Shown here: piece after piece, positions 16,494 through 26,655 of the stretch | Layout: each line of letters opens with the position of its first letter | How positions within the stretch are numbered: position 1 is the first letter of the stretch | Assembly: GCF_025717045.1 (NCBI RefSeq) | Contig: NZ_JAOVZN010000002.1 | Location: forward strand, 62,001 to 126,000 | Direction: 5' to 3' | Source: Flavobacterium sp. SH_e | GTDB taxonomy: Bacteria > Bacteroidota > Bacteroidia > Flavobacteriales > Flavobacteriaceae | DNA length: 64,000 bases | Notes under the pieces: model-generated | Databases searched by the model: none | The model's input: the letters and a program-made list of their open reading frames with translations, nothing else | What the model was told of the DNA's origin: nothing | Position numbers and translations under genes: made by a program

Positions 16494-18200
16494 CTAAAAT
16501 TTAACATTATAACAGATTGTAAGGATGCTGTTATAAAATTTTATTTCGGTTTGATTTGTGCTTCCATTGGCTATAATTATCTTTAATAAGCCATTTTTTG
16601 TTAGTAGTCCTAAACCTACGCCAGCACTGATTAAACTGTTGAATTTTTCGCTATTTTTTATTGAAGTTTGATCTTGGTAAATTCCATAATCAAGTATAGT
16701 ATGTATGTATAAATTTGAACTAAGTAAATATCTGTATTCGGTAATAAATAGATTTGCAATATTTCCTTGTAAGCTATTTTCTGAGAAACCTCGAATTGAA
16801 TTTAATCCTCCAAATCTGAAAAGTTCATTTGTTATATAATTATCGCTTTTTAAATATAAGATTTGGGGGTTGATGTAGATAAAGTTTTTTTTGTTTAATT
16901 CGAAATTGTAAGATAGATTTAGGTTGGCATAAAATTGATTCGTTGCTGCTGCGGTTTCGTCTGTGTTGTTTGTGGTTCTTTTTCCATAACCTAATAATAG
17001 ATTTGCATATGATTTTCTTGGAAGCAAATAATTAGAGACGTTGTTTTTTTTGTATTCTAAAGTAGAGGTAAGATATGAGTTTTTGAAATCGCTGAGTGTT
17101 GTGCTGTTAGTATTCTGAATGTCACTTGATTCTGTTGATTGGTACCCGATATACACTTTAGAATTGTAGTTTAAATAGTATCCTAAATCTATTGCGGTCT
17201 TTGTGTTTTGAAATGTACTGTCCTGTTTAAAGATATTTAGTTGGGCTTTTATTCCTAATGCGGTTTTAAAAATATAAGGAACTTCAAGTCTTGTGTTGAA
17301 TGTTGTCTGTTTATTGCCATCACTTTTCCAGTATAATGAAAATTGTTCACCTGCATGAAGAGTGTTTATTAAAGAAATATCTAAATATCCGTTAAGTTGT
17401 ATTTTTTTGCTATCATCATTTGAAAATCCAATATAGCCATCAAAAGTGTTTGCTTTTCTTTTGTCAAGATAAGCGTAGACTTTTGTCGAGTCTTTGGTGA
17501 ATAAGATTTCTGGATATTTGGTTTGAGAAATAAACTCAAAACTATTAATATCGTCAGAAAGTTTTTTAACAGTTTCTTGGTTGAAGGTGTTATTGAGGTA
17601 TTTTCTGTTTAATTGTTTTAATGCTCCTTTAGGAAAATAATCTTTCAAAGAAGGATTGGTGTAATTTACAATAATTGAGTTGAGTGTTCTTTTTTTTTCG
17701 GAATCAAAATTTAAGTCAGCGTAAATTATAGAGTTCTTTTTTTTGATATTTTCCAGTTTGATTTTTGAAAATGCAAAACCGGCTTTTTCCTTGTCTGATA
17801 TTTCTTGGGTTAAAAAATTTTCAAGTTCTGAGTAGGGAATAATTATGCTGTCTTTTGATGTTTTTTTTGAATCGTACAAGAGGCTATTTGTACCTATATA
17901 TATATGTAGTTCTTTTATCTTATTTTTTAAGTCTATTATAGCTGTATAGGTGCTGTCATTTACCTTCTTGTTTTCTAGTGTTTTGGAATCTATGTAGCCT
18001 TGTTTTGTTAGTTTGTTTAAAGTTTCGGAAATTTCGTTGTTGAGAGATTTTATGTTAACATGTTTTCTGATGTAAGGAATGGAATCGATTGTTGAGTTTT
18101 GTTGTTTGTTAATTCCATTTATATTTAGATAAAAAGATTGCGCAAAACAATTTGTTGATAGAAGTAAAATGAGTATGTAATGTAATTGTTTCAAAAGCAA
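16494..18200 (-). CDS. Omp85/BamA-TamA-like outer-membrane protein
   Basis: The 568-residue protein starts with a signal peptide ending FAQ (about residues 1-21). POTRA-like alpha/beta repeats follow (about 25-235), then a barrel containing the GGLNSIRGF motif near residue 465, the conserved loop-6 (V/I)RGF signature of the Omp85 superfamily, and an aromatic C-terminus (NVKF). It is shorter than BamA and may be a TamA- or ShlB-like secretion or insertion factor. It lies 88 bases before the second susC on the same strand and may be co-transcribed. Its substrate is unknown. Confidence 0.82.
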   Translation of the reverse strand: MLLKQLHYILILLLSTNCFAQSFYLNINGINKQQNSTIDSIPYIRKHVNIKSLNNEISETLNKLTKQGYIDSKTLENKKVNDSTYTAIIDLKNKIKELHIYIGTNSLLYDSKKTSKDSIIIPYSELENFLTQEISDKEKAGFAFSKIKLENIKKKNSIIYADLNFDSEKKRTLNSIIVNYTNPSLKDYFPKGALKQLNRKYLNNTFNQETVKKLSDDINSFEFISQTKYPEILFTKDSTKVYAYLDKRKANTFDGYIGFSNDDSKKIQLNGYLDISLINTLHAGEQFSLYWKSDGNKQTTFNTRLEVPYIFKTALGIKAQLNIFKQDSTFQNTKTAIDLGYYLNYNSKVYIGYQSTESSDIQNTNSTTLSDFKNSYLTSTLEYKKNNVSNYLLPRKSYANLLLGYGKRTTNNTDETAAATNQFYANLNLSYNFELNKKNFIYINPQILYLKSDNYITNELFRFGGLNSIRGFSENSLQGNIANLFITEYRYLLSSNLYIHTILDYGIYQDQTSIKNSEKFNSLISAGVGLGLLTKNGLLKIIIANGSTNQTEIKFYNSILTICYNVKF

Positions 18201-18292
18201 TTGTTTTGTTAGTTAAATGTAAAGCAAATATCTAATGTTTCTTTGTGAAATCATAGATATAAATAATGTTGTTGAAAATTAATGATTTAACG

Positions 18293-18323
18293 TTTGTATA
18301 GTGAAAAATATTTTATACATTTG
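18293..18323 (+). promoter_or_regulatory. promoter of the rpsL-rpsG-fusA-rpsJ operon
   Basis: TTTG at 18293-18296 and TACATTTG at 18316-18323 are 19 bases apart, a full match to the Bacteroidota -33/-7 pattern. The leader is about 50 bases long and contains a weak 4-bp CCCG/CGGG hairpin (18328-18342). Confidence 0.8.
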
Positions 18324-18376
18324 CAACCCCGTAAAAAGCGGGAATTTAATAAACATAATAATTTTTAGTATTAATT

Positions 18377-18760
18377 ATGCCAACAATTCAACAATTAGTA
18401 AGAACAGGAAGAACTCAGATCACTAAGAAGAGTAAATCGGTTGCTTTAGATTCTTGTCCTCAAAGAAGAGGGGTTTGTACGCGTGTTTACACTACTACAC
18501 CAAAAAAACCAAACTCTGCAATGCGTAAAGTTGCGCGTGTACGTTTGACAAATGGTAATGAGGTGAATGCTTACATCCCAGGAGAAGGACACAATCTACA
18601 AGAGCACTCGATAGTATTAGTGCGAGGTGGAAGGGTAAAAGATTTACCAGGTGTTAGATATCACATCGTTCGTGGAGCGCTTGATACGTCAGGTGTTGCA
18701 GGAAGAACGCAAAGAAGATCTAAGTACGGTGCTAAACGCCCAAAAGAAGCAAAAAAGTAA
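18377..18760 (+). CDS. rpsL: 30S ribosomal protein S12
   Basis: S12 (uS12) lies at the decoding centre and influences accuracy. The 127-residue sequence has the hallmark [13 protein letters not shown] and [13 protein letters not shown] segments. The lysines that are commonly mutated in streptomycin-resistant strains (around 43 and 88) are the wild-type residues. It is the first gene of the str operon, preceded by a clear promoter and followed 24 bases later by rpsG. Confidence 0.99.
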
Positions 18761-18784
18761 TTTAAAAACTTTTAAGAAAAAGAC

Positions 18785-19261
18785 ATGAGAAAAAGAGCGG
18801 CAAAGAAAAGACCACTTTTACCGGATCCAAGGTTTAATGACCAATTAGTAACACGTTTTGTGAACAACTTAATGTGGGATGGTAAGAAATCTACAGCTTT
18901 TAAAGTATTTTATGATGCTATTGATATCATCGAGACTAAAAAGCAAAACGATGAGAAGACTTCATTAGAGATCTGGAAAGATGCTTTAACAAACGTTATG
19001 CCTCACGTAGAAGTACGTAGCCGTAGAGTTGGTGGAGCTACATTCCAAATCCCAATGCAAATTCGTCCAGACAGAAAAATTTCTATGGCAATGAAGTGGT
19101 TGATACTTTATTCTAGAAGAAGAAATGAAAAATCTATGGCACAACGTTTAGCGTCAGAGTGTTTAGCTGCTGCTAAAGAAGAAGGTGCTGCGGTTAAGAA
19201 AAGAATGGATACTCACAAAATGGCAGAAGCTAACAAAGCATTCTCTCACTTTAGATTTTAA
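18785..19261 (+). CDS. rpsG: 30S ribosomal protein S7
   Basis: S7 (uS7) nucleates assembly of the 16S rRNA 3' domain and contacts E-site tRNA. The 158-residue product has the typical MRKRAAKKR start, the [14 protein letters not shown] motif and a C-terminal [15 protein letters not shown] helix. Length is normal. It sits between rpsL and fusA, with 10 bases to fusA. In E. coli S7 represses this operon; no comparable structure was recognised in the rpsL-rpsG gap. Confidence 0.99.
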   Translation: MRKRAAKKRPLLPDPRFNDQLVTRFVNNLMWDGKKSTAFKVFYDAIDIIETKKQNDEKTSLEIWKDALTNVMPHVEVRSRRVGGATFQIPMQIRPDRKISMAMKWLILYSRRRNEKSMAQRLASECLAAAKEEGAAVKKRMDTHKMAEANKAFSHFRF

Positions 19262-19271
19262 TTCGTAAGAA

Positions 19272-21428
19272 ATGGCTAGAGATTTAAAATATACAAGAAA
19301 TATCGGAATCGCTGCTCACATTGATGCTGGTAAGACAACAACAACTGAGCGTATTCTTTTTTATACTGGAAAGTCACACAAAATTGGTGAGGTGCACGAT
19401 GGTGCTGCAACAATGGACTGGATGGCTCAAGAGCAAGAAAGAGGTATTACAATTACTTCTGCTGCTACAACTTGTACTTGGAACTTTCCAACTGTACAAG
19501 GTAAAGTTATTCCAGAATCGTTACCATACCACTTTAATATTATTGATACTCCTGGACACGTTGACTTTACTGTAGAGGTAAACCGTTCTTTGCGTGTACT
19601 TGATGGTTTAGTTTTCTTATTTAGTGCTGTTGATGGTGTTGAGCCTCAATCAGAAACTAACTGGAGGCTTGCTGATCAATATAGAGTTCCTCGTATGGGA
19701 TTCGTAAATAAAATGGACCGTCAAGGTGCTAACTTTTTAGCTGTATGCGGACAGGTTAAAGATATGTTGAAATCGAATGCGGTTGCAATTACTTTGCCTA
19801 TTGGAGATGAAGCGGATTTCAAAGGTATTGTTGACTTAGTTAAAAATCAAGCTATCGTATGGCATGATGAAACTCAAGGTGCTACTTTTGACGTTGTTGA
19901 TATTCCAGCTGATATGGTTGATGATGTTAAGCATTACCGTTCTATTCTTATCGAAGAGATTGCGACTTATGACGAGAATCTTTTAGATAAGTACATGGAA
20001 GATGAAAATTCTATTACTGAAGAAGAAATCAACAACGCTTTAAGAGCGGCTACTATTGATATGGCAATCATTCCTATGCTTGCTGGTTCTTCTTTCAAAA
20101 ACAAAGGTGTTCAATTTATGTTGGATGCTGTTTGTAAGTATTTACCATCTCCATTAGATAAAGAAGGTATTGAAGGAATTCACCCTGATGATGCTGAATT
20201 ATTAGAAGAAGATCAAACTAAAATTATCCGTAGACCAGATGTAAAAGAGCCGTTCGCTGCTTTGGCATTTAAAATTGCTACTGACCCATTCGTAGGTCGT
20301 TTAGCTTTCTTCCGTGCTTATTCTGGACGTTTGGATGCTGGTTCTTATGTTTTAAATACTCGTTCTGGTAACAAAGAGAGAATCTCTCGTATTTACCAAA
20401 TGCACGCTAACAAACAAAATCCAATCGAATTTATTGAGGCTGGAGATATTGGAGCTGCTGTAGGATTTAAAGATATCAAAACTGGAGATACTTTATCTGA
20501 CGAGAAGCACCCAATTATCTTGGAATCTATGAAGTTCCCAGAGCCAGTAATTGGTATTGCTATCGAGCCTAAAACTAAAGCTGACGTTGATAAAATGGGT
20601 ATGGCTTTGGCTAAATTAGCTGAAGAGGATCCAACATTTACTGTAAGAACTGACGAGGCTTCAGGTCAAACTATTATTTCTGGTATGGGTGAGCTTCACT
20701 TAGATATCTTAGTTGATCGTATGAAACGTGAGTTTAAAGTAGAGGTTAATCAAGGTGAGCCACAAGTTGAGTACAAAGAGGCGTTTACTAAATCTGCTCA
20801 ACATAGAGAAACTTACAAAAAACAATCTGGAGGTCGTGGTAAATTCGGTGATATCGTATTTAGAATCGAGCCTGCTGATGAAGTTGATGGTAAAGTTCCT
20901 GTAGGATTACAGTTTGTTAACGAGGTAAAAGGTGGTAACGTTCCTAAAGAATATATCCCTGCTGTTGAAAAAGGTTTCCGTGAGGCTATGAAAACAGGTC
21001 CATTAGCTGGATATGCTGTTGATAGTTTAAAAGTAACTTTATTAGACGGATCTTTCCACCCTGTGGATTCTGATGCTCTTTCTTTTGAATTAGCTGCTAG
21101 AATGGGTTATAAAGAATCTGGACGTGCTGCTGGAGCTGTTATTCTTGAGCCAATCATGAAAATCGAAGTTATTACTCCTGAAGAAAACATGGGTGATATC
21201 GTAGGTGACTTGAACCGTCGTAGAGGTCAAGTTAATGACATGGGTGATAGAAATGGTGCTAAGACTATCAAAGCTGATGTGCCTTTATCAGAAATGTTTG
21301 GTTATGTAACAACATTAAGAACATTATCTTCTGGTAGAGCTACTTCAACAATGGAGTTCTCTCACTATGCAGAAACACCTTCTAATATTTCAGAAGAGGT
21401 AATCAAAAAAGCAAAAGGTAACGCTTAA
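19272..21428 (+). CDS. fusA: translation elongation factor G
   Basis: EF-G is the GTPase that drives translocation and, with RRF, ribosome recycling. The 718-residue protein has the P-loop [14 protein letters not shown] (about 15-28), [12 protein letters not shown], and domains II-V with the GMGELHLDI motif and the [15 protein letters not shown] segment. It is full length. The next gene is rpsJ; tuf, which follows fusA in many bacteria, is missing here and must lie elsewhere. Confidence 0.99.
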   Translation: MARDLKYTRNIGIAAHIDAGKTTTTERILFYTGKSHKIGEVHDGAATMDWMAQEQERGITITSAATTCTWNFPTVQGKVIPESLPYHFNIIDTPGHVDFTVEVNRSLRVLDGLVFLFSAVDGVEPQSETNWRLADQYRVPRMGFVNKMDRQGANFLAVCGQVKDMLKSNAVAITLPIGDEADFKGIVDLVKNQAIVWHDETQGATFDVVDIPADMVDDVKHYRSILIEEIATYDENLLDKYMEDENSITEEEINNALRAATIDMAIIPMLAGSSFKNKGVQFMLDAVCKYLPSPLDKEGIEGIHPDDAELLEEDQTKIIRRPDVKEPFAALAFKIATDPFVGRLAFFRAYSGRLDAGSYVLNTRSGNKERISRIYQMHANKQNPIEFIEAGDIGAAVGFKDIKTGDTLSDEKHPIILESMKFPEPVIGIAIEPKTKADVDKMGMALAKLAEEDPTFTVRTDEASGQTIISGMGELHLDILVDRMKREFKVEVNQGEPQVEYKEAFTKSAQHRETYKKQSGGRGKFGDIVFRIEPADEVDGKVPVGLQFVNEVKGGNVPKEYIPAVEKGFREAMKTGPLAGYAVDSLKVTLLDGSFHPVDSDALSFELAARMGYKESGRAAGAVILEPIMKIEVITPEENMGDIVGDLNRRRGQVNDMGDRNGAKTIKADVPLSEMFGYVTTLRTLSSGRATSTMEFSHYAETPSNISEEVIKKAKGNA

Positions 21429-21438
21429 TTTTAAGAAA

Positions 21439-21744
21439 ATGAGTCAAAAAATCAGAATAAAACTAAAATCTTACGATCACATGTTGGTAGATAAATCTGC
21501 TGAAAAGATCGTAAAAACAGTAAAAACTACTGGAGCAGTTGTAACAGGTCCAATTCCGTTGCCAACTCACAAAAAACTTTTCACTGTCTTACGTTCTCCG
21601 CACGTTAACAAAAAAGCGAGAGAGCAGTTTGAAGTAATGTCATACAAGAGATTGATTGATATTTATTCATCTTCATCTAAAACTATTGATGCTTTAATGA
21701 AACTTGAATTGCCAAGTGGAGTTGAAGTTGAAATTAAAGTATAA
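21439..21744 (+). CDS. rpsJ: 30S ribosomal protein S10
   Basis: S10 (uS10) is a 30S head protein and the NusE partner of NusB in antitermination. The 101-residue sequence has the typical [14 protein letters not shown] start, the [29 protein letters not shown] core in several parts, and a C-terminal GVEVEIKV. It is the last gene of the str operon here. A strong terminator follows 22 bases after the stop, so S10 is uncoupled from rplC. Confidence 0.99.
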
Positions 21745-21765
21745 TTTTTTATATTTTTTTTATAT

Positions 21766-21798
21766 AAAAAGCGAGACAGGAATGTCTCGCTTTTTTTT
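21766..21798 (+). terminator. rho-independent terminator after rpsJ
   Basis: A stem of AAAAAGCGAGAC paired with GTCTCGCTTTTT (21766-21777 with 21784-21795, 6-base loop) is followed by an eight-T run to 21798. It lies 22 bases past rpsJ and splits the usual str/S10 gene block. Confidence 0.93.
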
Positions 21799-22038
21799 GT
21801 TGTTAAATAGTTGTTTTTGATATAATATTTCTACAGTTGTAAAATTTGACAAATGCTGTAAATGTCTTTGTTTTAAGGAGGTGCGACGGTTTTTTGTTGC
21901 GAATTTTTTAAATAATTGTTAAGTGTGATATTGGTTTTGGTGGAAAAGTGTGATTTGTGTTTTTGAGTAAAAGAAGCTTGTTTTGGTGTTGTTTTGATGC
22001 TTGGATTTTGATAATGAGCGATTTAATTTTTGTAACCG
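21799..22038. other. intergenic region between rpsJ terminator and rplC promoter
   Basis: About 240 T- and G-rich bases without a convincing ORF. The one striking item is TAAGGAGGTG at 21874-21883, a 10-base complement to the standard 16S rRNA 3' end; no start codon lies at a useful distance. Nothing else was recognised. Confidence 0.5.
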
Positions 22039-22070
22039 TTTGGTTTATTCAATTTTAATATCTACTTTTG
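22039..22070 (+). promoter_or_regulatory. promoter of the rplC-led ribosomal operon
   Basis: TTTG at 22039-22042 and TACTTTTG at 22063-22070 are 20 bases apart, a full -33/-7 match. Transcription should begin near 22076, leaving a leader of about 65 bases before rplC. Confidence 0.82.
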
Positions 22071-22073
22071 CAC

Positions 22074-22113
22074 TCCCTGTTTGGAAATTTCTGTTATTTT
22101 CAAATTGAAGGGA
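22074..22113 (+). promoter_or_regulatory. hairpin leader of rplC
   Basis: The leader folds into a two-part hairpin. TCCCT (22074-22078) pairs with AGGGA (22109-22113). A 9-bp upper stem (22080-22088 with 22096-22104, one G-U pair) closes a 7-base loop. The lower stem starts at the predicted transcription start. It may be an autoregulatory site for a protein of this operon; L4 does this in E. coli, but the assignment here is inference. Confidence 0.45.
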
Positions 22114-22139
22114 ATTTTAGTAATTAATAATTAATATTT

Positions 22140-22757
22140 ATGTCTGGGTTAATTGGTAAGAAAATCGGCATGACTAGTATTTTCGACGAAAACGGGAAAA
22201 ACATTCCTTGTACAGTAATCGAAGCTGGTCCATGCGTTGTTACCCAAGTCAGAACCAACGAGGTTGACGGGTATGAAGCGTTGCAACTTGGTTTCGATGA
22301 CAAAAACGAGAAACATTCTACTAAAGCTGCTTTAGGGCACTTTAAAAAAGCTGGAACTGTTGCTAAGAAAAAAGTCGTTGAATTCCAAGATTTTGCAACT
22401 GAACAAAAATTAGGAGATCTTATTGATGTTACTATTTTTGAAGAAGGAGAATTTGTAGATGTACAAGGTGTGTCTAAAGGTAAAGGTTTCCAAGGTGTTG
22501 TTAAACGTCACGGTTTTGGTGGAGTTGGACAAGCTACTCATGGTCAGCACAACCGTTTAAGAGCGCCAGGTTCTGTAGGAGCTTCTTCTTATCCATCTAG
22601 AGTATTCAAAGGAATGCGTATGGCTGGAAGAATGGGAGGAGAAAATGTAAAAGTTCAAAACCTTAGAGTTTTAAAAGTAGTTGCTGAGAAGAATCTACTT
22701 GTTGTTAAAGGGTGTATTCCTGGACACAAAAACTCTTATGTAATCATTCAGAAGTAA
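22140..22757 (+). CDS. rplC: 50S ribosomal protein L3
   Basis: L3 (uL3) is an early-assembly protein near the peptidyl transferase centre. The 205-residue product has the [17 protein letters not shown] start, the [32 protein letters not shown] loop (in parts) that reaches the A site, and a C-terminal KNSYVIIQK. It is the first gene of its operon, and its stop overlaps the rplD start (TAATG at 22755-22759), suggesting translational coupling. Confidence 0.99.
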   Translation: MSGLIGKKIGMTSIFDENGKNIPCTVIEAGPCVVTQVRTNEVDGYEALQLGFDDKNEKHSTKAALGHFKKAGTVAKKKVVEFQDFATEQKLGDLIDVTIFEEGEFVDVQGVSKGKGFQGVVKRHGFGGVGQATHGQHNRLRAPGSVGASSYPSRVFKGMRMAGRMGGENVKVQNLRVLKVVAEKNLLVVKGCIPGHKNSYVIIQK

Positions 22758-23386
22758 TGGAAGTAAAAGTATTAGATTTCAACGGAAAAGATACTGGAAG
22801 AAAAGTTCAACTTTCTGATTCAGTATTCGCAATTGAACCAAACAATCACGCTGTATATCTTGATGTTAAGCAATATCTTGCTAATCAAAGACAAGGTACT
22901 CACAAGGCTAAAGAAAGAGCTGAAGTAACTGGAAGTACACGTAAGATTAAAAAACAAAAAGGAACTGGTACTGCTCGTGCAGGAAGTGTTAAGAGTCCAT
23001 TGTTTAAAGGTGGTGGAACAGTTTTCGGACCAAGACCTAGAAGTTATTCATTCAAATTGAATAAAGGATTGAAGAGATTAGCTAGAAAATCAGCTTTCTC
23101 AATCAAAGCAAAAGAGTCAAATATTGTAGTTTTAGAAGACTTTAATTTTGAAGTTCCAAACACTAAAAATTTCATTAACGTTTTGAAAGCTTTAGGGTTA
23201 GAGAATAAAAAATCTTTATTTGTGTTGGGTGAGTCAAATAAAAACGTATATTTGTCGTCACGTAATTTAAAGGCTTCAAACGTCGTAACTAGCTCAGAAT
23301 TAAGCACTTACGCAATATTAAACGCTAACAATTTAGTGCTTTTGGAAGGTTCTTTAGAGTTAATTGAAGAAAATTTAAGTAAATAA
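22757..23386 (+). CDS. rplD: 50S ribosomal protein L4
   Basis: L4 (uL4) lines the exit tunnel and in E. coli represses its own operon. I chose the ATG at 22757, which overlaps the rplC stop and gives the conserved [16 protein letters not shown] start (209 residues). A longer frame from 22712 would lie inside rplC. The basic tunnel loop with [30 protein letters not shown] (about residues 60-90) is complete. Confidence 0.98.
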   Translation: MEVKVLDFNGKDTGRKVQLSDSVFAIEPNNHAVYLDVKQYLANQRQGTHKAKERAEVTGSTRKIKKQKGTGTARAGSVKSPLFKGGGTVFGPRPRSYSFKLNKGLKRLARKSAFSIKAKESNIVVLEDFNFEVPNTKNFINVLKALGLENKKSLFVLGESNKNVYLSSRNLKASNVVTSSELSTYAILNANNLVLLEGSLELIEENLSK

Positions 23387-23393
23387 TAGGAAT

Positions 23394-23684
23394 ATGAGCA
23401 TTATTATTAGACCTATAGTAACGGAAAAAGTAACCAAAGAAAGTGAAGTTCTAAACCGCTTCGGATTCGTTGTTAACAAAAAAGCAAACAAAGTTGAAAT
23501 TAAGAAAGCTGTTGAAGCTGCTTATGGAGTAACTATCGTTTCTGTTAATACAATGAATGTGAGACCAGATAGATCTACTAAATACACTAAAAGTGGTTTA
23601 ATCAGTGGAAAGACAAATGCTTATAAAAAAGCAATTGTACAAGTACAAGAAGGAGAAACAATTGATTTTTACAACAATATCTAA
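23394..23684 (+). CDS. rplW: 50S ribosomal protein L23
   Basis: L23 (uL23) sits at the tunnel exit and is the docking site for trigger factor and SRP. The 96-residue sequence has IIRPIVTEKVTKESE at the N-terminus, the VNKKANKVEIKKAVEAAYGV core and a TKYTKSG loop. It lies 7 bases after rplD and 9 before rplB. Confidence 0.99.
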   Translation: MSIIIRPIVTEKVTKESEVLNRFGFVVNKKANKVEIKKAVEAAYGVTIVSVNTMNVRPDRSTKYTKSGLISGKTNAYKKAIVQVQEGETIDFYNNI

Positions 23685-23693
23685 GATAGAAAA

Positions 23694-24518
23694 ATGTCAG
23701 TAAGAAAATTAAAACCTATTACCCCGGGTCAGCGATTTAGAGTTGTGAATGGTTATGACGCTATTACAACTGATAAGCCGGAACGCTCTTTGATAGCGCC
23801 GATAAAAAACTCAGGAGGTAGAAATAGTCAAGGAAAGATGACCATGCGTTATACGGGTGGTGGTCACAAGCAGAGATATCGTATCATCGATTTCAAAAGA
23901 ACTAAAGATGGAATACCAGCTACAGTTAAATCAATCGAATACGATCCAAATCGTACTGCATTTATCGCTTTATTAGCTTATGCTGATGGAGAGAAAACTT
24001 ATATTATCGCTCAAAACGGATTGAAAGTGGGTCAGAAATTAGTTTCTGGACCAGAGTCTCAACCAGAGATTGGTAATACTTTGCCTTTAAGCAGAATTCC
24101 TCTTGGAACTGTTATATCTTGTATTGAGTTACGTCCAGGACAAGGAGCTGTTATCGCTCGTTCAGCTGGAACTTTTGCTCAGTTAATGGCAAGAGACGGG
24201 AAATACGCAACAATTAAAATGCCATCAGGTGAGACAAGATTAATCTTGTTAACTTGTTCGGCTACAATTGGAGCTGTTTCTAACTCTGACCACCAATTAG
24301 TTGTATCTGGTAAAGCAGGTAGAACAAGATGGTTAGGAAGAAGACCTAGAACTAGACCGGTAGCGATGAACCCTGTTGATCACCCTATGGGAGGTGGTGA
24401 AGGACGTTCTTCTGGAGGGCACCCACGTTCAAGAAACGGATTGCCAGCTAAAGGTTACAGAACTCGTTCTAAGAAAAACCCGAGTAACAAGTATATCGTA
24501 GAACGTAGAAAGAAATAA
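23694..24518 (+). CDS. rplB: 50S ribosomal protein L2
   Basis: L2 (uL2) is needed for subunit association and peptidyl transfer. The 274-residue sequence has the [21 protein letters not shown] segment in two overlapping motifs, the conserved [12 protein letters not shown] loop near residue 225, and the basic C-terminal tail ([19 protein letters not shown]). It is of normal length and part of the unbroken rplC-rpsN run. Confidence 0.99.
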   Translation: MSVRKLKPITPGQRFRVVNGYDAITTDKPERSLIAPIKNSGGRNSQGKMTMRYTGGGHKQRYRIIDFKRTKDGIPATVKSIEYDPNRTAFIALLAYADGEKTYIIAQNGLKVGQKLVSGPESQPEIGNTLPLSRIPLGTVISCIELRPGQGAVIARSAGTFAQLMARDGKYATIKMPSGETRLILLTCSATIGAVSNSDHQLVVSGKAGRTRWLGRRPRTRPVAMNPVDHPMGGGEGRSSGGHPRSRNGLPAKGYRTRSKKNPSNKYIVERRKK

Positions 24519-24524
24519 TAAGAT

Positions 24525-24803
24525 ATGGCACGTTCATTAAAAAAAGGACCTTTCGTTCATTATAAATTAGACAAGAAAGTTCAAGAAAACGTAGAAAGTG
24601 GTAAAAATGCAGTTGTTAAGACTTGGTCTAGAGCTTCAATGATTACACCAGATTTCGTTGGACAAACTATCGCAGTTCATAACGGTCGTCAATTTGTACC
24701 AGTTTACGTAACAGAAAACATGGTAGGTCACAAATTAGGAGAGTTTTCACCAACTAGATCTTTTAGAGGTCATGCTGGAGCAAAAAATAAAGGTAAAAAA
24801 TAA
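24525..24803 (+). CDS. rpsS: 30S ribosomal protein S19
   Basis: S19 (uS19) is a 30S head protein in the A-site finger bridge region. The 92 residues include the [14 protein letters not shown] start, the [14 protein letters not shown] motif, [13 protein letters not shown] and the [16 protein letters not shown] tail. It lies 6 bases after rplB. Confidence 0.99.
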   Translation: MARSLKKGPFVHYKLDKKVQENVESGKNAVVKTWSRASMITPDFVGQTIAVHNGRQFVPVYVTENMVGHKLGEFSPTRSFRGHAGAKNKGKK

Positions 24804-24811
24804 AAGAAGCA

Positions 24812-25225
24812 ATGGGAGTTCGTAAAAGAGAAACAGCAGATGCGAGAAAAGAGGCTAATAAGTCTATCGCTTTCGCAAAATTGAATAACTGCCCTACTTC
24901 ACCTAGAAAAATGCGCTTAGTAGCGGACTTGGTAAGAGGTCAGAAGGTAGAAAGAGCACTTAACATTTTAAGATTCAGTTCTAAAGAAGCTTCAAGAAAA
25001 TTAGAAAAACTATTATTATCTGCAATCAATAACTGGGAGCAAAAAAATAGTGAAGGTAATTTAGAAGAAGCTGGATTATTTGTTAAAGAGATCAGAGTAG
25101 ATGGTGGAATGATGTTAAAAAGACTTCGTCCAGCTCCTCAAGGTCGTGCACACAGAATCAGAAAACGTTCTAATCACGTAACAATCGTGCTTGGAGCTAT
25201 CAATAACACACAAAGCAATTCTTAA
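24812..25225 (+). CDS. rplV: 50S ribosomal protein L22
   Basis: L22 (uL22) forms part of the exit-tunnel constriction. The 137-residue product has an N-terminal extension of about 20 residues before the core ([20 protein letters not shown]). The tunnel hairpin follows ([24 protein letters not shown] in two parts), with no insertion or deletion of the kind linked to macrolide resistance. Confidence 0.98.
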
Positions 25226-25230
25226 GCAGC

Positions 25231-25989
25231 ATGGGACAAAAGACAAATCCAATTGGAAATAGACTTGGTATCATCAGAGGATGGGACTCAAACTGGTATG
25301 GTGGAAATGATTACGGCGATAAATTAGCTGAAGATCACAAAATCAGAAAGTATATCCACGCTCGTTTATCAAAAGCTAGTGTATCTAAAGTAATCATCGA
25401 GAGAACTTTGAAACTTGTAACCGTTACTATCACTACTGCTAGACCTGGTATCATTATCGGAAAAGGTGGGCAAGAGGTAGACAAGTTGAAAGAAGAACTT
25501 AAGAAAGTTACTGACAAAGAGGTTCAAATCAACATCTTTGAAATTAAAAGACCTGAGTTAGATGCTTATCTTGTGGCTACAAGCATCGCTCGTCAAATCG
25601 AAAGCCGTATTTCTTACAGACGTGCAATCAAAATGGCTATTGCTGCTTCTATGCGTATGAACGCTGAAGGTATCAAAGTTTTGATTTCTGGTCGTTTGAA
25701 TGGTGCTGAGATGGCGCGTTCGGAAGGTTTCAAAGAAGGTAGAATTCCTCTATCAACTTTCAGAGCTGACATTGATTATGCTCTTGCTGAAGCTCACACT
25801 ACTTACGGTAGAATGGGGATTAAAGTGTGGATCATGAAAGGTGAAGTTTACGGTAAGAGAGAACTTTCTCCACTTGCTGGAATGGACAAAAAACAATCTG
25901 GTACAGGTGGTGGAAAAGGTGGAGATGCTCCTAGAGGCAAATCTAACTTTAACAAAGGTGGAAAACCAGACGCTCGTAAAAGAAAGTAA
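25231..25989 (+). CDS. rpsC: 30S ribosomal protein S3
   Basis: S3 (uS3) guards the mRNA entry channel. The 252 residues contain the KH domain with [14 protein letters not shown] (about 70-85), the C-terminal domain with [13 protein letters not shown] and [14 protein letters not shown], and a Gly/Lys-rich tail of about 35 residues that extends the protein beyond the E. coli length. It lies 5 bases after rplV. Confidence 0.99.
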   Translation: MGQKTNPIGNRLGIIRGWDSNWYGGNDYGDKLAEDHKIRKYIHARLSKASVSKVIIERTLKLVTVTITTARPGIIIGKGGQEVDKLKEELKKVTDKEVQINIFEIKRPELDAYLVATSIARQIESRISYRRAIKMAIAASMRMNAEGIKVLISGRLNGAEMARSEGFKEGRIPLSTFRADIDYALAEAHTTYGRMGIKVWIMKGEVYGKRELSPLAGMDKKQSGTGGGKGGDAPRGKSNFNKGGKPDARKRK

Positions 25990-26008
25990 ATTTTTAAACT
26001 AAAGAAAA

Positions 26009-26434
26009 ATGTTACAGCCTAAAAGAACAAAATACCGTAAGGTACAAAAAGGTAGAATGAAGGGTAACTCTCAAAGAGGGCATGAACTTTCAAATGGAAT
26101 GTTTGGAATTAAATCTGTACATGAAGATGGAATGTTTTTAACATCTCGTCAAATCGAAGCTGCGCGTATCGCTGCAACTCGTTACATGAAGAGAGAGGGA
26201 CAATTATGGATTAAAATTTTCCCAGACAAACCTATTACTAAGAAGCCTCTTGAAGTACGTATGGGTAAAGGTAAAGGAGCAGTTGAGTATTGGGCTGCTG
26301 TTGTTAAACCAGGAAGAATTATGTTTGAAGTTGGAGGAGTTCCATTGTCAGTTGCAAAAGAGGCTTTACGTCTTGCGGCTCAAAAGCTTCCAGTTAAAAC
26401 TAAGTTCGTCGTTGCTAGAGATTTCGAAGCATAA
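26009..26434 (+). CDS. rplP: 50S ribosomal protein L16
   Basis: L16 (uL16) binds near the A site and the central protuberance. The 141 residues start [19 protein letters not shown] and include the [24 protein letters not shown] region in two motifs and the C-terminal [16 protein letters not shown] helix. The length is normal. It precedes rpmC by 12 bases. Confidence 0.99.
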   Translation: MLQPKRTKYRKVQKGRMKGNSQRGHELSNGMFGIKSVHEDGMFLTSRQIEAARIAATRYMKREGQLWIKIFPDKPITKKPLEVRMGKGKGAVEYWAAVVKPGRIMFEVGGVPLSVAKEALRLAAQKLPVKTKFVVARDFEA

Positions 26435-26446
26435 TCTATATTTATT

Positions 26447-26638
26447 ATGAAACAATCAGAAATAAAAGATCTTTCTGCAGCGGAGTTGCAAGAAAAGCTT
26501 AGTCAAACTAAGAAAGTATATGCTGACCTAAAAATGGCTCATGCTATCTCTCCAATTGCTAACCCACTTCAAATTAGAAGCGTTAGAAGAACAGTTGCAA
26601 GATTGGCTACAGAGTTAACTAAAAGAGAGTTACAATAA
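26447..26638 (+). CDS. rpmC: 50S ribosomal protein L29
   Basis: L29 (uL29) is a small helical protein next to L23 at the tunnel exit. The 63 residues start MKQSEIKDLSAAELQEKL and include the second helix IRSVRRTVARLATELTKRE. The gene order L16-L29-S17 is the usual one. Confidence 0.98.
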   Translation: MKQSEIKDLSAAELQEKLSQTKKVYADLKMAHAISPIANPLQIRSVRRTVARLATELTKRELQ

Positions 26639-26655
26639 TTGTATTCTGCTGAAAG

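Noticed and set aside
16406..16507. N-terminal extension of the second susC frame
   Set aside because: It lacks signal-peptide character, overlaps the end of the preceding gene, and the ATG at 16405 gives a normal signal peptide.
16507..16536. 9-bp inverted repeat near the 3' end of the Omp85-like gene as a terminator
   Set aside because: It lies inside the coding sequence and has no T tract on the minus-strand 3' side.
21874..21920. Small gene after the Shine-Dalgarno-like sequence
   Set aside because: No ATG or GTG lies at a proper distance, and the nearest TTG frame stops after a few codons.
22712..22756. Longer start for rplD inside rplC
   Set aside because: The ATG at 22757 gives the conserved L4 start and the usual stop-start overlap.
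23044..23307. Antisense ORF within rplD
   Set aside because: Shadow of a highly conserved gene with no domain of its own.
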